Source: Lichenostomus cassidix
Taxonomy: Eukaryota; Chordata; Aves; Passeriformes; Meliphagidae
Reading direction: 5' to 3'
DNA: 64,000 nucleotides
Assembly: GCA_008360975.2 (NCBI GenBank)
Contig: CM039199.1
Span: 3,612,530-3,676,529 of the forward strand
Part shown: positions 1 through 13,953 of the stretch, piece by piece
Layout: the number at the start of each line of letters is the position of its first letter
How positions within the stretch are numbered: the stretch's first letter is position 1
Notes under the pieces: generated by a model
The model's input: the letters and a program-made list of their open reading frames with translations, nothing else
Told to the model about the DNA's origin: nothing
The model's database searches: none
Position numbers and translations under genes: made by a program

Positions 1-1388
1 TCCTTTGGGATTTCTTAGCAAACGTTCTTTGATGTTCAGGTTCGTTGAATGCCATGATCCATCTCTGGAAGTCCTGGCCTTCATTATACTTAGAGGAATC
101 TCAGTGCTTCAAATAAACAGAGTTTGTGGTCTCACCTCAGGTCCCAGCAGGGACTACAATTACTAGTATGCCACATTTTTGGCAAGTTTTGTCCCCTGTT
201 TGGAGGAAGGATGTAGACTCTGAACTTCTGCCTCCGCCCACTGGAGGAGTCAGATTCTGCAGATGATAAGATGCAACTTTGCTGTTAGTCCCACTTCTCA
301 GAACAGCCAAATACTTGAGGTCTGATTAACTAGCATTTAAGAACCCAGTGTGGAATGGATAGCTACAGAAATAGCATTCTTGCACTACCCCAGCATTTTA
401 GGAAGGGACTGCCAAATCCATGTGGGAGCAGAGGAATCCCAAAACAACGAGGACAGACCCAGCAGTTACCAATTCATAAACAGCTTCCTGGCATCTTACA
501 AAAGGGCTCAAGCCATGAGGAGGGGATCCTTGCAAAAACAACCTTAACAGAAATGGTTCCACTGCTCTGCCTTGCCCACATGAGGGCAGATAAAAGATGA
601 AGTCACACAAAGTGGAACAGGCTGGAACTGTACATCCCTAACTGTGTGGTTTTCTCAATTGAGTTGACTTAACTCATTTCAAGGCCAAATTTCCTCGAGC
701 AACTTTGAAAATTCTGGATTAATACTAGCAGCTGTAATTAGGGCTGAGCATTCATTGCCCCAGACATTGTCCCCAAAATTACAAGCCCAGTCTCATAACA
801 TCACATGATTTATGTCAGAACATCATCAGGGTCACTGGAATTTGTCAGGCTCTAAGTGGACTGAAGCATTTTCAGTTAAACAAAATACATCTATAACCTC
901 ATCACCCAAGGGGTCAATCTGGGTTTTCTGAAGAGGGGGTTATTTTATTTCACAATTAGTAATTTTCATGCCTTTTCAGTATTTACAGTAAAGCCATTTG
1001 GTTTATAACAGGATATTGGGAATGCAGCCTTCTAGACTAGCAGCAGTTACATCCTGGGACTGAATAGTTGCCTACATTCAATGGGACAGGATTGACAACC
1101 AGGTAGATAGGATGGAAGGAACTAGCAGATATTTTTAGTGGTTCAACACTTAGTTCAACAGTTTCAAGCTCTAAAATCTACGCTGGTGACTGATTCACTT
1201 GATCAAATAGAAAAGAACACATAGGGGTTGCTTCACTAGGGGATTGCCCTGCCCAGCTTGTAAAGAGACCAAGAACATCTGTGAAAGAGCCCTTTGTGTA
1301 TCACTGCAAATTCTATACCATGAGCATTAAAATAAGAAAGCAAGAGAGCAGCAGTCCTTCTTCAAAGCCATAGTGCCGCTCCAAATTT

Positions 1389-2372
1389 AGAAAGCTGGGT
1401 GAGGTTGCTCTGATCTGCTGACATGAGACTTGCTGAGCTAGGTTTCTACCCAAGGTAGCACTGGTTGCAGGTACTAGTGAGATGCTTTGAAAGGATCACA
1501 GTTTGAATGTAGTCAGGATCAGGGAATTTAAGAACAATTTGAGAAAGAACATCCAAACTATTCTCCAATCATTCATGTCTTAAGAGGGAAGAGAAAGAAG
1601 GAGGTTCTCAATCCACTGCCTAGGTAAAGTTGCATAGGGTAAGGGGGAGGTAGATTTCAATTTACCTCTTATAAAATAAAGAGAGAAGGAAAATAAAAAA
1701 ATTAGATAGATGCTAAGTTAAGGGGCAGGTGCTGAGAGTTACAGAGTTACCTACAACTCTGGACATTATTAGCAATTACTGTTTCTTAGTGCAAATAATC
1801 CTGTATCCTAATAAGAGAAGCTTTAAATTAGCCTTCACTTTAGACACCAAAGGGAGCTGACCACATAACTAAATGTTGGTTATGATTCGTGTAGGTGTGC
1901 TTATACCTGGGTCATCTTTCTTGTGTGCAAACAGAATATAGCCAGTGAGTGCTTGGCATTTTAACAGGGATTGTTTCACAAAGCTGAAACAATCATGTGT
2001 CCAATTAGTCAAGAGAATGGTTAGAGAATGATAACAGTCTAGAAAGCCACTCACTTACTGAGAAAGAGGCTACAAAAAGCATACTATTACCATAGAAAGG
2101 ACAAGCTTTGATAACTTGGAATATAAAAATAAAACAAGTTGATAACAAAGCAAAAGGACACAGAATATTCTGTAACCAATATTTTCATTTTCCAGTCTAT
2201 TTTAACATAAGAGCAGTGCTGACAGCATGCTGCCTCCTCATTAGCTAATGGGATAGAGTTGTCAGCAGCTGACTTGACTGCAGGCTGAAGCTACTGAGGC
2301 CTAGACAGAGCCTCACAGGTTGTAAGAAAGCTGGGTGAGGGTTCTCTGACCTGCTGACATGAGACTTGCTGA
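1389..2372. repeat. 48-bp direct repeat pair (1389-1436 and 2325-2372)
   Basis: AGAAAGCTGGGTGAGG followed by CTGCTGACATGAGACTTGCT occurs twice in the same orientation, 936 bases apart, with 3 differences over 48 positions. Flanking sequence is not shared. Possibly fragments of the same dispersed repeat or a local duplication. Confidence 0.75.
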
Positions 2373-3715
2373 TAACTGTTCACAGAGAGAACATCCTTCA
2401 GGAACCTGGAAAGATGCTCATGTTGTGCCAATATTTTAAACAGAAGTACAGGCCTGCCAGCCAGGCAGCAGCCCTGAGTAAAATAGCATACGGGCTGACT
2501 TGATTAATAGAAAAACAGGGGGATCTTGTAATTAGTACCAAGAAACTTATTTAAAGGCAGAACTTGCCAAATAAATTTGATTTTTATTTTAACGGGATCA
2601 AAAGTTTCCTTGCCTGCTGAAAGGTATCAGTGTCACTGGGCTGGACTCTTGCACACTTCACTTGATATTACATAACATGCTGATCAGGGAACTATGGCAG
2701 CCCATACTTATCAGGACACATTAAATGAGTTAAACCTGGCTGTACAACAAGTCACACAATAGAAATGGGGATATTTTACTAAGCCTAATTCTGAAGGAGT
2801 TCCTCAGGAATTTCAGCTCTGTTTTCTTTAACACATTGTTAGCAACAAAGGAGAACACAATCAACCATGTCCTAATGCTATAGCTTTTAGTAAGTGAGGA
2901 CAGCAGACCTCACTTCTGGAATCATGTGGGTTGCTTGGCAAGTTGGAATAATATGTTTTAGTGTCTAAGAACACAGATCTGAGTCGTACAGCCGAAGTAT
3001 TCTGCTTTGGAAAGCAGTCCCTTTGGAAAGGTGACTAGGCTGACAGTGAGAAGCCCAAACTCTAGGAGTTCCCAGCACAGAGCTGTAGGGAAATGGGCTC
3101 TCAGCACTGGAACTGAAACAGGCAGCGAGTGCTGTCACTGCTCAATTGCAATGTCACATCTACTCCAGACACACCAAGTGCAGCTTTGTTGACTGCCACT
3201 CAGGAAGGCTGTTGATAAACAGAAGAGCACTCAGGAAACAGCTGCAAGAAAGATGAAGGGGCTGGGAGTGATGTTTGATAACAACAGATTCAAGAGGCAC
3301 ATGTGGGTTTGGATTTTTTGGTCAACGGCTGATTTGCACAGGTTTCTGTGCATGTACGTAGGAAGAGTAATTCAGTTGTTGCTGTTGTCTGTGACAAAAC
3401 TGTAAAAAAGCCCTGACCAGCTGGATACAAACAGCAAACAAAGCACATGTTTATTAGTAACGAGGATAATTAGCTAGAGCAATTCACCAGCAATTGTAGC
3501 AGTTTTACTTTACCAAAAATTATTCAAGTTAAAATAAGATGTTTTTCTAAAAGCTGTGTAGTTCAAACAGGAACTAAATTTACAGAATTTAAACCACAGC
3601 TAAAACATACAGGTTATCAGATTAAATAGGCAGAAATGGTCTTGTCTGCTCTGATAATCTCTTTTTAAATAGAGTCAAATTCAAATACATATGCATGTAT
3701 GTTTGTATGCACATT

Positions 3716-3737
3716 CACACACACATATATATATAAT
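3716..3737. repeat. CA/TA dinucleotide repeat
   Basis: CACACACACA merging into TATATATATA. Short compound microsatellite. Confidence 0.85.
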
Positions 3738-6700
3738 AAATTATAGGGCAAGCTCTTCTATTTGTTCAAATGCTTTTTTCTTTCTGAGCAAATGCAAAGA
3801 CAGAAAGAAAGGCTTTAGCTGCAGTGGCAAGTGGTGCTGCAGAAGAGCATAAATGCCAACTGTTCTTATCACTTGTCTATTTCTATGCTCATTGCTGCAA
3901 AACATAATGAACCACAATTGATACGTGGCAAGAGGGCAAGGTTTGTAAGCTTTGCTAAATAACAGAGAATTACAACGTCAGAACAAAGCTAGAGGGCATT
4001 GCTTAAGCACTTAATTCTCAAGAATAGAACAAACCTCTCAGGATTGCTGTTTCCAACTCGCTCTTTTTAGCAGCTAATTCTTCTAAGATATATATCAGTG
4101 TAGCTACTGCTCATTTGAGCTGCTGGAGCAGCTGAAACTCATCCTGGAATGTAACCTGCAGCAAGACCAGTCACACAACCGTGCAAGCCAGGGTAAAAGG
4201 AACAAGGTAAACTATATCTGCACGTGTAGCACTGCAAACTGTCACTGTCCTGCTGCTCAGGGACATCTGCCTGAACACCTGCAAGAGCCCTACTTCCCTT
4301 CAAAGCACCAGATCGCAGACACAGTTAAGGTAATACAGCCTCTGACAGATAAATTCTTGGCACATCCCAGTTTACTACTGGGTGTTCACTGGCAGACAAC
4401 TTCACTGTAAAGAGGGCTGGGCTGTATGTTGGAAATACCTACTCCAACAGGAAGAATATTGTAAGGTTTCCAACCTGCATCATTTCCTAAAATGACTCCA
4501 GCATCTGTGTGACCCAGTATTCACACAGATGTATCCTATGGCTTATTTTACAAATTCCACACATTCATCAGTATAATTGTAAAGGACATTAAAAATAAAA
4601 CCTTTGCAAGCAAGGTCCATGTCTTGCAATGGAGGATCTGGTTCAATGCAACTGTAACTCAGGTTTTCCTGCCATTCATAAGCTGCACAAACTGCCATCA
4701 GCAGTTCCTTTAATTGAATTAGAGCCAGGTAGTAGAATCAGGAAACATGATCTCTACTCCAATGGGATGACGATGTAGGCACATATTCTTTCAGAATGCA
4801 TATGTTAAACGTTGGTTCCCAGGCAGGTCTGAAAGCATTGTAGCAAAATGTTGCCCTGTTGTCTCAAAAACCAGAGGTGAGTGGCCTTTTGGCAAACATT
4901 GGTGGAGATAACAAGACTCCACCTCAATGCCACTTCTAAAAAAATAATTTTGTTCTAGGTGCCAGGAAACAGAACTATTATCTCCAGATGGCACCTGGTG
5001 CTTTAAATGTAAACTTTTTCAGCTGTATCTTTATTACTCTTTCCATAAAACATGGGGATGGAAAGGCTTTCCAGACCTCCATTTTTTAAAATAAGCTTCT
5101 TCACTCCACAGCACCAGTTTGGAGACTCTTTAAAAGTCTCCTTGTTCTGAGGGCTGTAGATATTGGTTTTGTTTCAAAACCAAGTTCATGCCATGCCCAG
5201 TCATACCCTTTTGCTCTTTGACTAATGCTATCCTTTTATTTAAATATGTTTCTCTTCCTGTTGTTCATTCCTGCAGTGTATTTATAGATGATAGACTCTT
5301 TCCTTCTCTCATCAAAGGGGTTTCTAGGGTTACTGGGAAATTAATAACCTTTTTCTGCACTTGTTTCAGAACTAACTACCTGTAAAGTTAGGTAAGACTT
5401 CATTCCTGCTTTGTACAATGCATTAATAACCCCTCATCCTTCCCCAATTACCAGGACTGCAATTGCATTTTTCCCACCTGGCAGGTCAGATCCAGCCTTG
5501 ACTGGCCCTCTTATCCCTCTCCCCCATCTGATTACATTTCCATGTACAGCAAAAATCTCTCATGATCTGTGGGCTCATAATCACATGTTTTGTCTTGCTG
5601 AATTGTATCCATTTCAATTCCATTACATTTTAAAATTCTCCATGAATGTAAACCAATACAAATATTGAATAATATCACATGTATTGTTAGGGACATCATT
5701 ACTCTCTACCCTCATCTCATTTCCATGCTGCCTGGTTTGTCCCCTCTTCTCCACCTCTATGGTTCTCAGAGGACAGGTCTGTTAAAACACGTTTTGCTGC
5801 TATATTGCAGTTCTTTTGGAATATTTGAGTGAAAAGTCCTGGTAGTAATTGTACAACAACTGACAAAGAAATTCCAGACCTTTATCCATATTCAAGTATG
5901 TTAGTTTCCCTAATCAGTTCTCCCTTTGAAACAGAAAATCTGAATCGCAAACCTACTTTTGTTTATCCTTACAGTTAATTTAAATAGAATCAATCTATGA
6001 TCACCCCAGCTAGCATAATGTTTTTCAGCAACCTCTTTATCATATCATTAACACTTGGAAGAATCATATTTGAAGTCATATCATCCCTTGTTGATTCAGG
6101 CATATTTGGATGAGGAAAATCTATTAGATATTATATCCAAGGCTATCTGACCTTGCATTGATGAGCATTTACTCTCCAGTCTTATCTGGGAGCTTTGTCT
6201 TTGTGTGATAGCCCCCAGTAATATATGGCTCTTTAATAACACCACAAAGATTTTACCCAGATATAATTCTGATAAGAGAGAAGCCTTCTAGCACCAACAG
6301 GCAGAACATTTTATCCATACAGTCCTTCATGGCTCCTTACCACCTGCCTTGTCCTGAGCAAAAGTCAGAAAGGGTATCAATATTCATGCTTGGAATCTTC
6401 TGGACAATACAGATGGATTTCAGAGAAGCAAATTAGACAAAATCTGGGTTACAAGGAAGATTAAGAACTTTGGAACCACACCACAGAGTCAATCTTTTAT
6501 GCTGCAACAAACAAATAACAGGGTGCCTGCCATCAGTTCTGTTTGCACAAGTGTTAGACTCTGTCCCAGCCAGACACCAGCCAGAAGCGAATAGCTGGGA
6601 AAGCTGATTTCATTATCCATTCACAAAACACTTTCTACCATTATGAAAATAGGTTTAGTGACACCCTTGAGTCTGAATCTCTCTATAAGCTTTTGCTTAT

Positions 6701-9700
6701 AAAAGCAGAACCAAGGCCTTGGAAATACTGCTGTTGACAAAAGCTGCCACATCTTTCTCTCTGAAGAAGCCACAACTTGTTGAACTGTGAAGTCCTTCAC
6801 AACACACAAGCCACAGCACTTTTATCACCACAAAGCAGCTGGCCCTCAATACCACATGAACGTGCTGTGGGTTTTCTTTTCCATACAAATATTTTTAGCA
6901 CTTGTGTTTTCCCTGATTTCTGGTGGACTGAACTCCCTGAGGAATAGATGGTGGAATGAAATGAACTTTCTCACATCTGGGCACCATGGGAATAGCCCTG
7001 CCCTTTGCATCCAGCCCATGGAGAAGTGTGCCATAAAAACAACATTGCTAAGTAACTGACTTCAATTGCAGCTTTCCTCCCAAGCACTTGGAAACATCCT
7101 CCTCCAACACAAACACGGTAGAGCTGATTTACAGCTTGTTTGGATCTCACAGGTAGGAGCTGATTTACTTTTGTCAGTTATCAGCAAGAGGGTGAGAAAA
7201 ACTAGTTTTATAGGAAGCAAAACCCCAGCTGACTCCAGGCCATAAGAATGCTCTGCTCCATCTAACCAGCTCACCGGAGAGGTGTGGTTTTGGCACAGCA
7301 TGGGGAAAAATTATACCAGATAAATAAATGCAGTTCTGACAGATTCCATTCCTGCCCTTCCATTCAATGGGCACCCAGCCAAAGCATCCCCAAAGAGATT
7401 AGACTGACCATTTTGGGGAAACAAGGCAAAAAACGAGGCCAAATGAGTGCAAGGCTTTGCAAAGATAAACCCACTGGAAGGTGCACTTGTTCACAGACAC
7501 TTAAAAATAAATCAGTATTGCCCCTTTCAAGGTCCAGTCAAACATCTATAGGTTATACCTGTACAGCTCTCTCATGCTGACAATCTCCAGTTTATCTATG
7601 AGCATTTCCAAGGGGAACTCAGGGTCTGTAATCATCTTTAAAGTGATGCAGAAATACTCAAGCATCCAGTCAGTCCCAGTACAATTCTAGGTGGGCAGTG
7701 AGTTACTCTGCTGGGCTCCAATGAGTCTGAGCAGCTGGAAAGCAAGTGACTAGGAAAGCTGCCACCACCAATTGGCATAACAGGAATTCCCCAGATACTA
7801 TATAATGGCTATGGAGACATCCCAGTGGCATTTTAATTCCTTACATAGGAAATCCAAGGCTAGAGGACTATTTCTCCCAGAATCATCCCCTAGGTTTGTA
7901 GAAGCAGAAAGAAGGGATCCCTTCAGAAAGGGCATACCAGCAACCTGACTTGTCCTTCTGGTCCTTGTGAGTGGGAAAGAGCTTCAGCTCAGGTGTTCTG
8001 CAGTGGAAACATATCTCCCCATCAGGTGTCAGGCCTCAAACAGATACAGCTACAGTGCCAGGGTCTGCTCTGTGGGGAGGCAAAACACTGAGAACAAGTC
8101 AAAGCAAGCTACATCCATGGGACTGTTGCAAGGACAAAACATTTTCTAGCTACAGATTTATATGCAGGAGTAGAGAAGTAGACAGGAGTTTTAGTTAAAA
8201 ATATTTGAATGTTTCATAAAAGGAATTGTGGGAGAGTCACATAATGTTTTGGATGAAGCAGTATCCCCTCAGGGAATGATCCATGAGAGCTGCTCTGGGG
8301 TCCCAGGGGAGGAGTGCCATGGTCCTGGCATGCAGAGGAAGGGGCAGGGTCCTGCCCCATGGGTGTTTGAGGTAGAACAAGCCCAGGAGCACAAACATTT
8401 CTGTCATTGCAGCATTTTTACCTCACTGAGCAGTCTGGTAGCACTTCCAGATTCTTCAAATTGCCGTGAGGCATCCAACTAATTTTCTATGTTCCTCTCA
8501 TAACCAAGTTCATACTGCAAGCCTAGAAACAGAGCTAGACTCCACCAGGTCCGTGCTCCCTGGGGTTAAATCTTCTCCTCACACCTCCCATTAAGCACAT
8601 TACCAGAAAGCACAAGAACATGCTCCTGTTTCCTAGCGGCAGCAGGACTTCGGCATAGCTTGCAAAACACTTTGCATGTTTCCAGTAGCAGGTGCAATAG
8701 AAACATTATTTACCACTATATTTTCCTGGCATCTTTCCTAGATCTTCCACAGAGCAGATGGAGAATGAGCAGCACTAATGCTGAGCTGTGGGTGCAATCA
8801 TTCACACATGCCTAATACTCCTCTGAGTAACAATCACTATTTCCAGTACAGAAAAGTGTGCTTACCATCACTACTACAAGAACCAGAGCCCTTCCCTTGC
8901 TCAGCAACCCAGAAAACACTGTTCACAAGTGCTCCCTAGGCACTTGGAAGGGGCTCCTTGCTGCCACGAGCTCAGAGACACCAGAGCTGAGTTACAACAC
9001 GGGAGCAGTGATGAGGAAAAATATGTGAAGTATTTTCCTGCACCCCCAGGGGACAGGTCACAGTCCTACTAGCATGAAGCAAGAGAAAGGGGGGGAAAAG
9101 GCTTTGAGTATTGTAATCAAACTGCCTCACAGGAACAAGGAAATGGTCTGTTTCTTGCAGAACAGTGTGAGCAAGCAGATGCATTAGAAGTCACAAATCT
9201 CAGCATAAGGGATCCCCTGCGATGCTTCCTCACCTTTTATTTCCCAGCTCCCTGGAGGCTGAGACCACATGCCCTGTACCTGATCCAGGAGTGGTGTGCT
9301 CAGCCTAGGAGGGCAGCAGCAGTGCAGAGCACACCTTCACGGGGAATGTTCCACTGGGTGTAACCCTGCACTGCCCTCATGGCTGTGCTCAGCCTGGAAC
9401 ACAAGGAAGGCTTTCCTGGATCAGCCCAAATTGCTTGTATAAAGTGTCAGAACAAATACAAGTGGTAAAATACACAAAGCAATCTGAAAGTATTTGTATA
9501 GTGAGGACTGTTACACCAGCTCAGTCACAGCAGTTTTAATGCATATCCTAATGAATGCTGAATTCCTTTCCCATGTACTGGGTTCCCAAAGCTAACATCC
9601 TGCTAATTCTGTACCCACTGGTTTAGTTGTGGCCATCCCAACCAGCTAGGCAAAGAGAATAGCAGTCACCTCCATCTGAGCCTCGTTGTCTCTAGGGACA

Positions 9701-10246
9701 ATGGTGGGAACAAACACCTTTCTGGCTTTGAGAAAGGCCAATGCAAGACCTGTTCATATTCTCTGCTTCCCTTGCCTCTTTGCCTCCTTCCAGCCTCTGA
9801 AGGTTCAGGTGGCAAACTGTCCTTCAGCAGGGACAGGGCACTGCCAGGCCCCGCAGTCTCGTCTAACCACACCACCGTGCCTGCTCCTTCCGAGGGCAGG
9901 CAGCCCCCTCTCCTGGTGAAGGGCTACCTGCATCTCCAGCTCACCTATGGATACACTTCCATTAGGACCAAGTGTCCCAATCCCATGGGAGCTCATCTGA
10001 CAAGCACAGACTTACTTCTCTTCATTCAACCAACAAGTTCCAGATGAAAAGCATAAGTAGGAAGGAATTAGAAGACAGCATATAGTACATCTTTCATCAG
10101 AACCAGATAGCACTCACACTGCAGTTCAACCAGGCCAGGTTAGATAACAAACATTCTTTCTAGGTGAAGGAAATGCTTGGAGATAAAAGAGGTGGTGAGG
10201 TATCTGCATTTCAATCAGCCCTTTTGGATGGTGGAGCCCCATCCTT

Positions 10247-10267
10247 CACACACACACACACACACAC
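10247..10267. repeat. (CA)10 microsatellite
   Basis: About ten uninterrupted CA units followed by CGCACAG. Likely polymorphic. Confidence 0.95.
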
Positions 10268-13200
10268 GCACAGTGGAAAACTATCACTGCCACGTGTGGC
10301 TCTGTGTGAATTGAGAAAACACAAGGTGCAGTAGGAATCCTCACATGGCAGATGGAGGCTGTGGCACAGAGCAATTAGATGACATATTAGAGGTGTCACT
10401 GTATGTCTGTAGCACAGCCATGGACTGAATAAAGACATCAAATACCAGTGATACTCCTGTGCTTTCCTCAGGGGACTGTCTTAAAATCAAGGCTATGAAA
10501 ACTCACCTAGGTGATACAGGCATGGATAAAAATACATTCCCTGGCAAATTCTATTCTTACCTCCATTTTTTAGACCCTCTCCCCATCCCTTTCTCCCCTG
10601 ACTTCTAGTGGCTTAGGCTCTGTCCAAAGAGAAGACTGACTAAGCCAAAGTGACAAATGACTCTGCTAGTTCTGGCCCAATAAAATGCAGTCCTCCTCTA
10701 CTGAGAATATGTGTATGAAGAGAAGCTGAATCCTAACCACCTCCAAATGACACTTGGAATTTGTAGAGTTTGAACTAGACAAGCCTGTTTTGTTTTTACT
10801 ATTTGTAAGCCTGCTCCTGCAGAAAGCAAAGAAAGCTTTTCAGAGGAAGTATTAACCTTGGCTTAGCCCTTCCTAAACTCAAGCATGTGCAGATTTCTAA
10901 GGGATTGCTCTGTTCCTCCTGCATACTAAACATGGGCGGGGAAGAATAGAGACAGTGCCTTACAAACCCAGGTAGCACAGGGACAGGAGAACACAGGACA
11001 GTCTCCCCAGAGACATGCACCAGCTCAGCAATGGACATTTAAAACATTCATTTTCTGTAACCCAGACGTGGTTGCCTATGAAATATTCTTGCACAGATAA
11101 ATGGGTGAAAACATGGCATGCTTTAATTTTGGGCTCTGGGTGGAAGGTGCCAACAACAAGGTCTTGTTGGCTTTTGCAGGAGTGTGTGGGACACTTTATG
11201 AAGTACTAAGACTTGAACCAGAACATGCCCAGTATCCACTTTCTTTACTGAAATAATGCACTGCTTATAAATACAAGATAATTATGCCTTAGCAATCAGA
11301 ACTATGTGGCACAAACACAGACATGCCGATGTGTGGGAAAGATTACAGAAGAAATTGACCCTCTGTGTTTTCTAAACAGGAATAACTCCAGGTGCTCAAT
11401 GGCACATAATTTGCTATTGACTTAGAAATGGATTTCCCATAATCTCCTTGTACAGAGCATCTAGTAAATAGGAAAAGTGGGAAAAGTAATCTAGAAAATA
11501 TGTGTTATTGCTCAGTAGAAGACAAAGCAGGTCTTCCCTCTTAACTCTAAGGACCTGCTCTCCTTCCCAGCTTCAAGTCTGGAATTTCAGCCAAAAACCA
11601 GATCCCAGTCTACCTTCAGAGCCCTTCCAGGTGATGTCTAAAGCATTAGGATATCAGCAGGAGTCCCTGCGTGCACGAATAAAACCTGCTAAGAATAAAA
11701 CCTTTTGCAGGATGAAGATCCGCTTGTGAACGGAAAGAGAAAAAAAATATTCTCCTAAATTTCTTTGCAATCAGTTTTTCAAACTCTCCCTGTTCCTGGC
11801 ATCATGCAGGGTTACTTGAATTAAGTAGAAATTATCTTCCACTATAAAATACATTTTCTGATGTCAGAATAAAAGAGACATGGGCAGAAACTGATGCAAC
11901 AGACATTCAGTTTGCTTGGAGATGCACATTAGTCACACACCTGCAGAACATCCAGGTGTCACACAGGACTTGGCAGGTACCACTGAACATCACATATGTA
12001 AAAAGTAAATCATGCAAGCTACAGGCAGAGGGTACATGTAGGAGTACAAAGTATTCCAGCTTTTCTACAGAAATTACAAAAATAGAAGTGTTAGTTAAAA
12101 CTGTTAGTTTTACAGCAATGCATTTTATTAGTCGGCCTTCATCCATGAACATTCCCAGAAGAGATCGTTATTTTCAAGTTTCTTCTACCCAAACCACTGA
12201 GATGGGTAAGAGCAACCATATTCTCCTGAAAGTTAGTTTCTCCCTCACAAATTGATCCTCAGCCCAGCTTTGCAGAGTGGAAGCAGAGCCAGAGCCACCC
12301 AGGCATTTCCAGCTGACATTGTTCAGATCTGTCTTTAAGCTGTGACCATCCTGGAACTTTCCCTAGCTCTTGGATTCAGATCTACAGAAACTGGCAACTG
12401 CCCATCAGTCCCCATTCCCTCTCAGAACTGCCCTGTATCATATGCAGAAATTCTGAGATTCACTTGCCTGTTCCTAAAACTTATCCTGCCCTGGTTTGTT
12501 GTTGCAGTGCTGGTTTGGCTATATGTGCCTTTGGAAAGGGAAAGACTCATATTTAGGATTAAATGAGATCTTGACATGTGTCCAGTTTTCTTCTACTTTT
12601 TTTTTCTCAAGACACTGCTTTGAAGCAACTAAAATTATTCATTTGGGTTAAAAGTAATATCAGTTGATTATATTTCTTTTTAGATATCTGTGACTCTAGT
12701 GAGGCATGGGTAGAAATGTCACCATTATAAGGGCCACTCGCTGACATATGGCCCAACTGCCAGATCCATTGCAGATCCAGAAGGATCCACAGTACTCACA
12801 TCACACAACCCTCCAAGGCAGGCCCAAAATTTGACCACAAAGCCACAACTGTCGTGTGTCCCTAAGAACACAGGAAAAGTCAGGTCAGTGCAGGGGCCTT
12901 TGGTCCCTGAGGGTCACTGCTGAACAAGCAGTCCAAGGACATTTTGTGCTATGGGGGAGACAACTTCCAGTGATACCAGTTAATGGGAACATCAAAATTT
13001 GTTTCTAGCCTGAAACTGATAATCAGTTAAACCTAAATATTCAGGATACATTACTCACACCTACAAGAGTTTAGCATCACTCACAGCAGTGGCCTTTGCA
13101 GGAGATTTAGGGTGGGTCTGTACTCATTTAACTAGCAGAAGATACCTTGATTTCACAAAGAGGATCTACAGAATTAGAGCAGTTAATGGATTTCACCACT

Positions 13201-13907
13201 GCAAATCACCATAGAGACCCAGAGTCTGATCCAATCATCACATCTACAAAAAGACTCCCACTGGTCTCATTCTTTAAGATCAGAGAGGTTCTCTGAGACT
13301 TAAGCTAGGGATTTTCCTAAGTGCTCCTAGTGGGAGCCTGGATCTCAGCCATTAATGCTTTAGAAAATACCACTTCTCACCATGCACCATTGCATTTTCC
13401 TTCTAAACCTCGGCCTAATTTTCTTATTGTTATTTACTCAGGGTTCATTACCTTTGCCATGGCCCATGCTGTGATTCTTGAGGCTGTCCTTTGCAGGGCC
13501 AGGAGCAGGGCTTTGCTGAGTTTTGTGAGTCCCTTCTGACTCAGAATATTCAGTGATTCTCCCCTAACAGCTGTCCAGTCACACTTTTGAATGTACTTCC
13601 CCTCACAAGCACCCAGTGCAGTTGGTGTCCCCCATTGTGGCAGTGAGGCCCAAGCCATGTTGGCACATCTCTGCTGTACTGGGGAGGGACTGAGGTGCCT
13701 TGGTAACTTGGAACTGGGTTTAAGAGACTCAGCATTATCCCACAGGAAGGGTGTGGCAGATAGGGATTCTCCAAATCCTATAGAAATGACTGCCTTTATT
13801 ATCTTTCTGTCATAATTCCTTAAAAAAAAAGAAAAATCTTGGAGGAGAGCCTACTGAGTCCATTGAGGAGTCTTCCAGGAGGACATTGCTGTCAGCTTGG
13901 ATGGCAT

Positions 13908-13953
13908 TGTGGGGATACTGCTGTCCTTACACATGTACAGCAGTATCCCCACA
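13908..13953. repeat. Perfect inverted repeat, 17-bp arms with 12-base loop
   Basis: The left arm TGTGGGGATACTGCTGT (13908-13924) is exactly the reverse complement of 13937-13953, with loop CCTTACACATGT. No similarity to a known element. No extended pairing beyond the arms, so it is shorter than a typical microRNA precursor. Confidence 0.85.
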
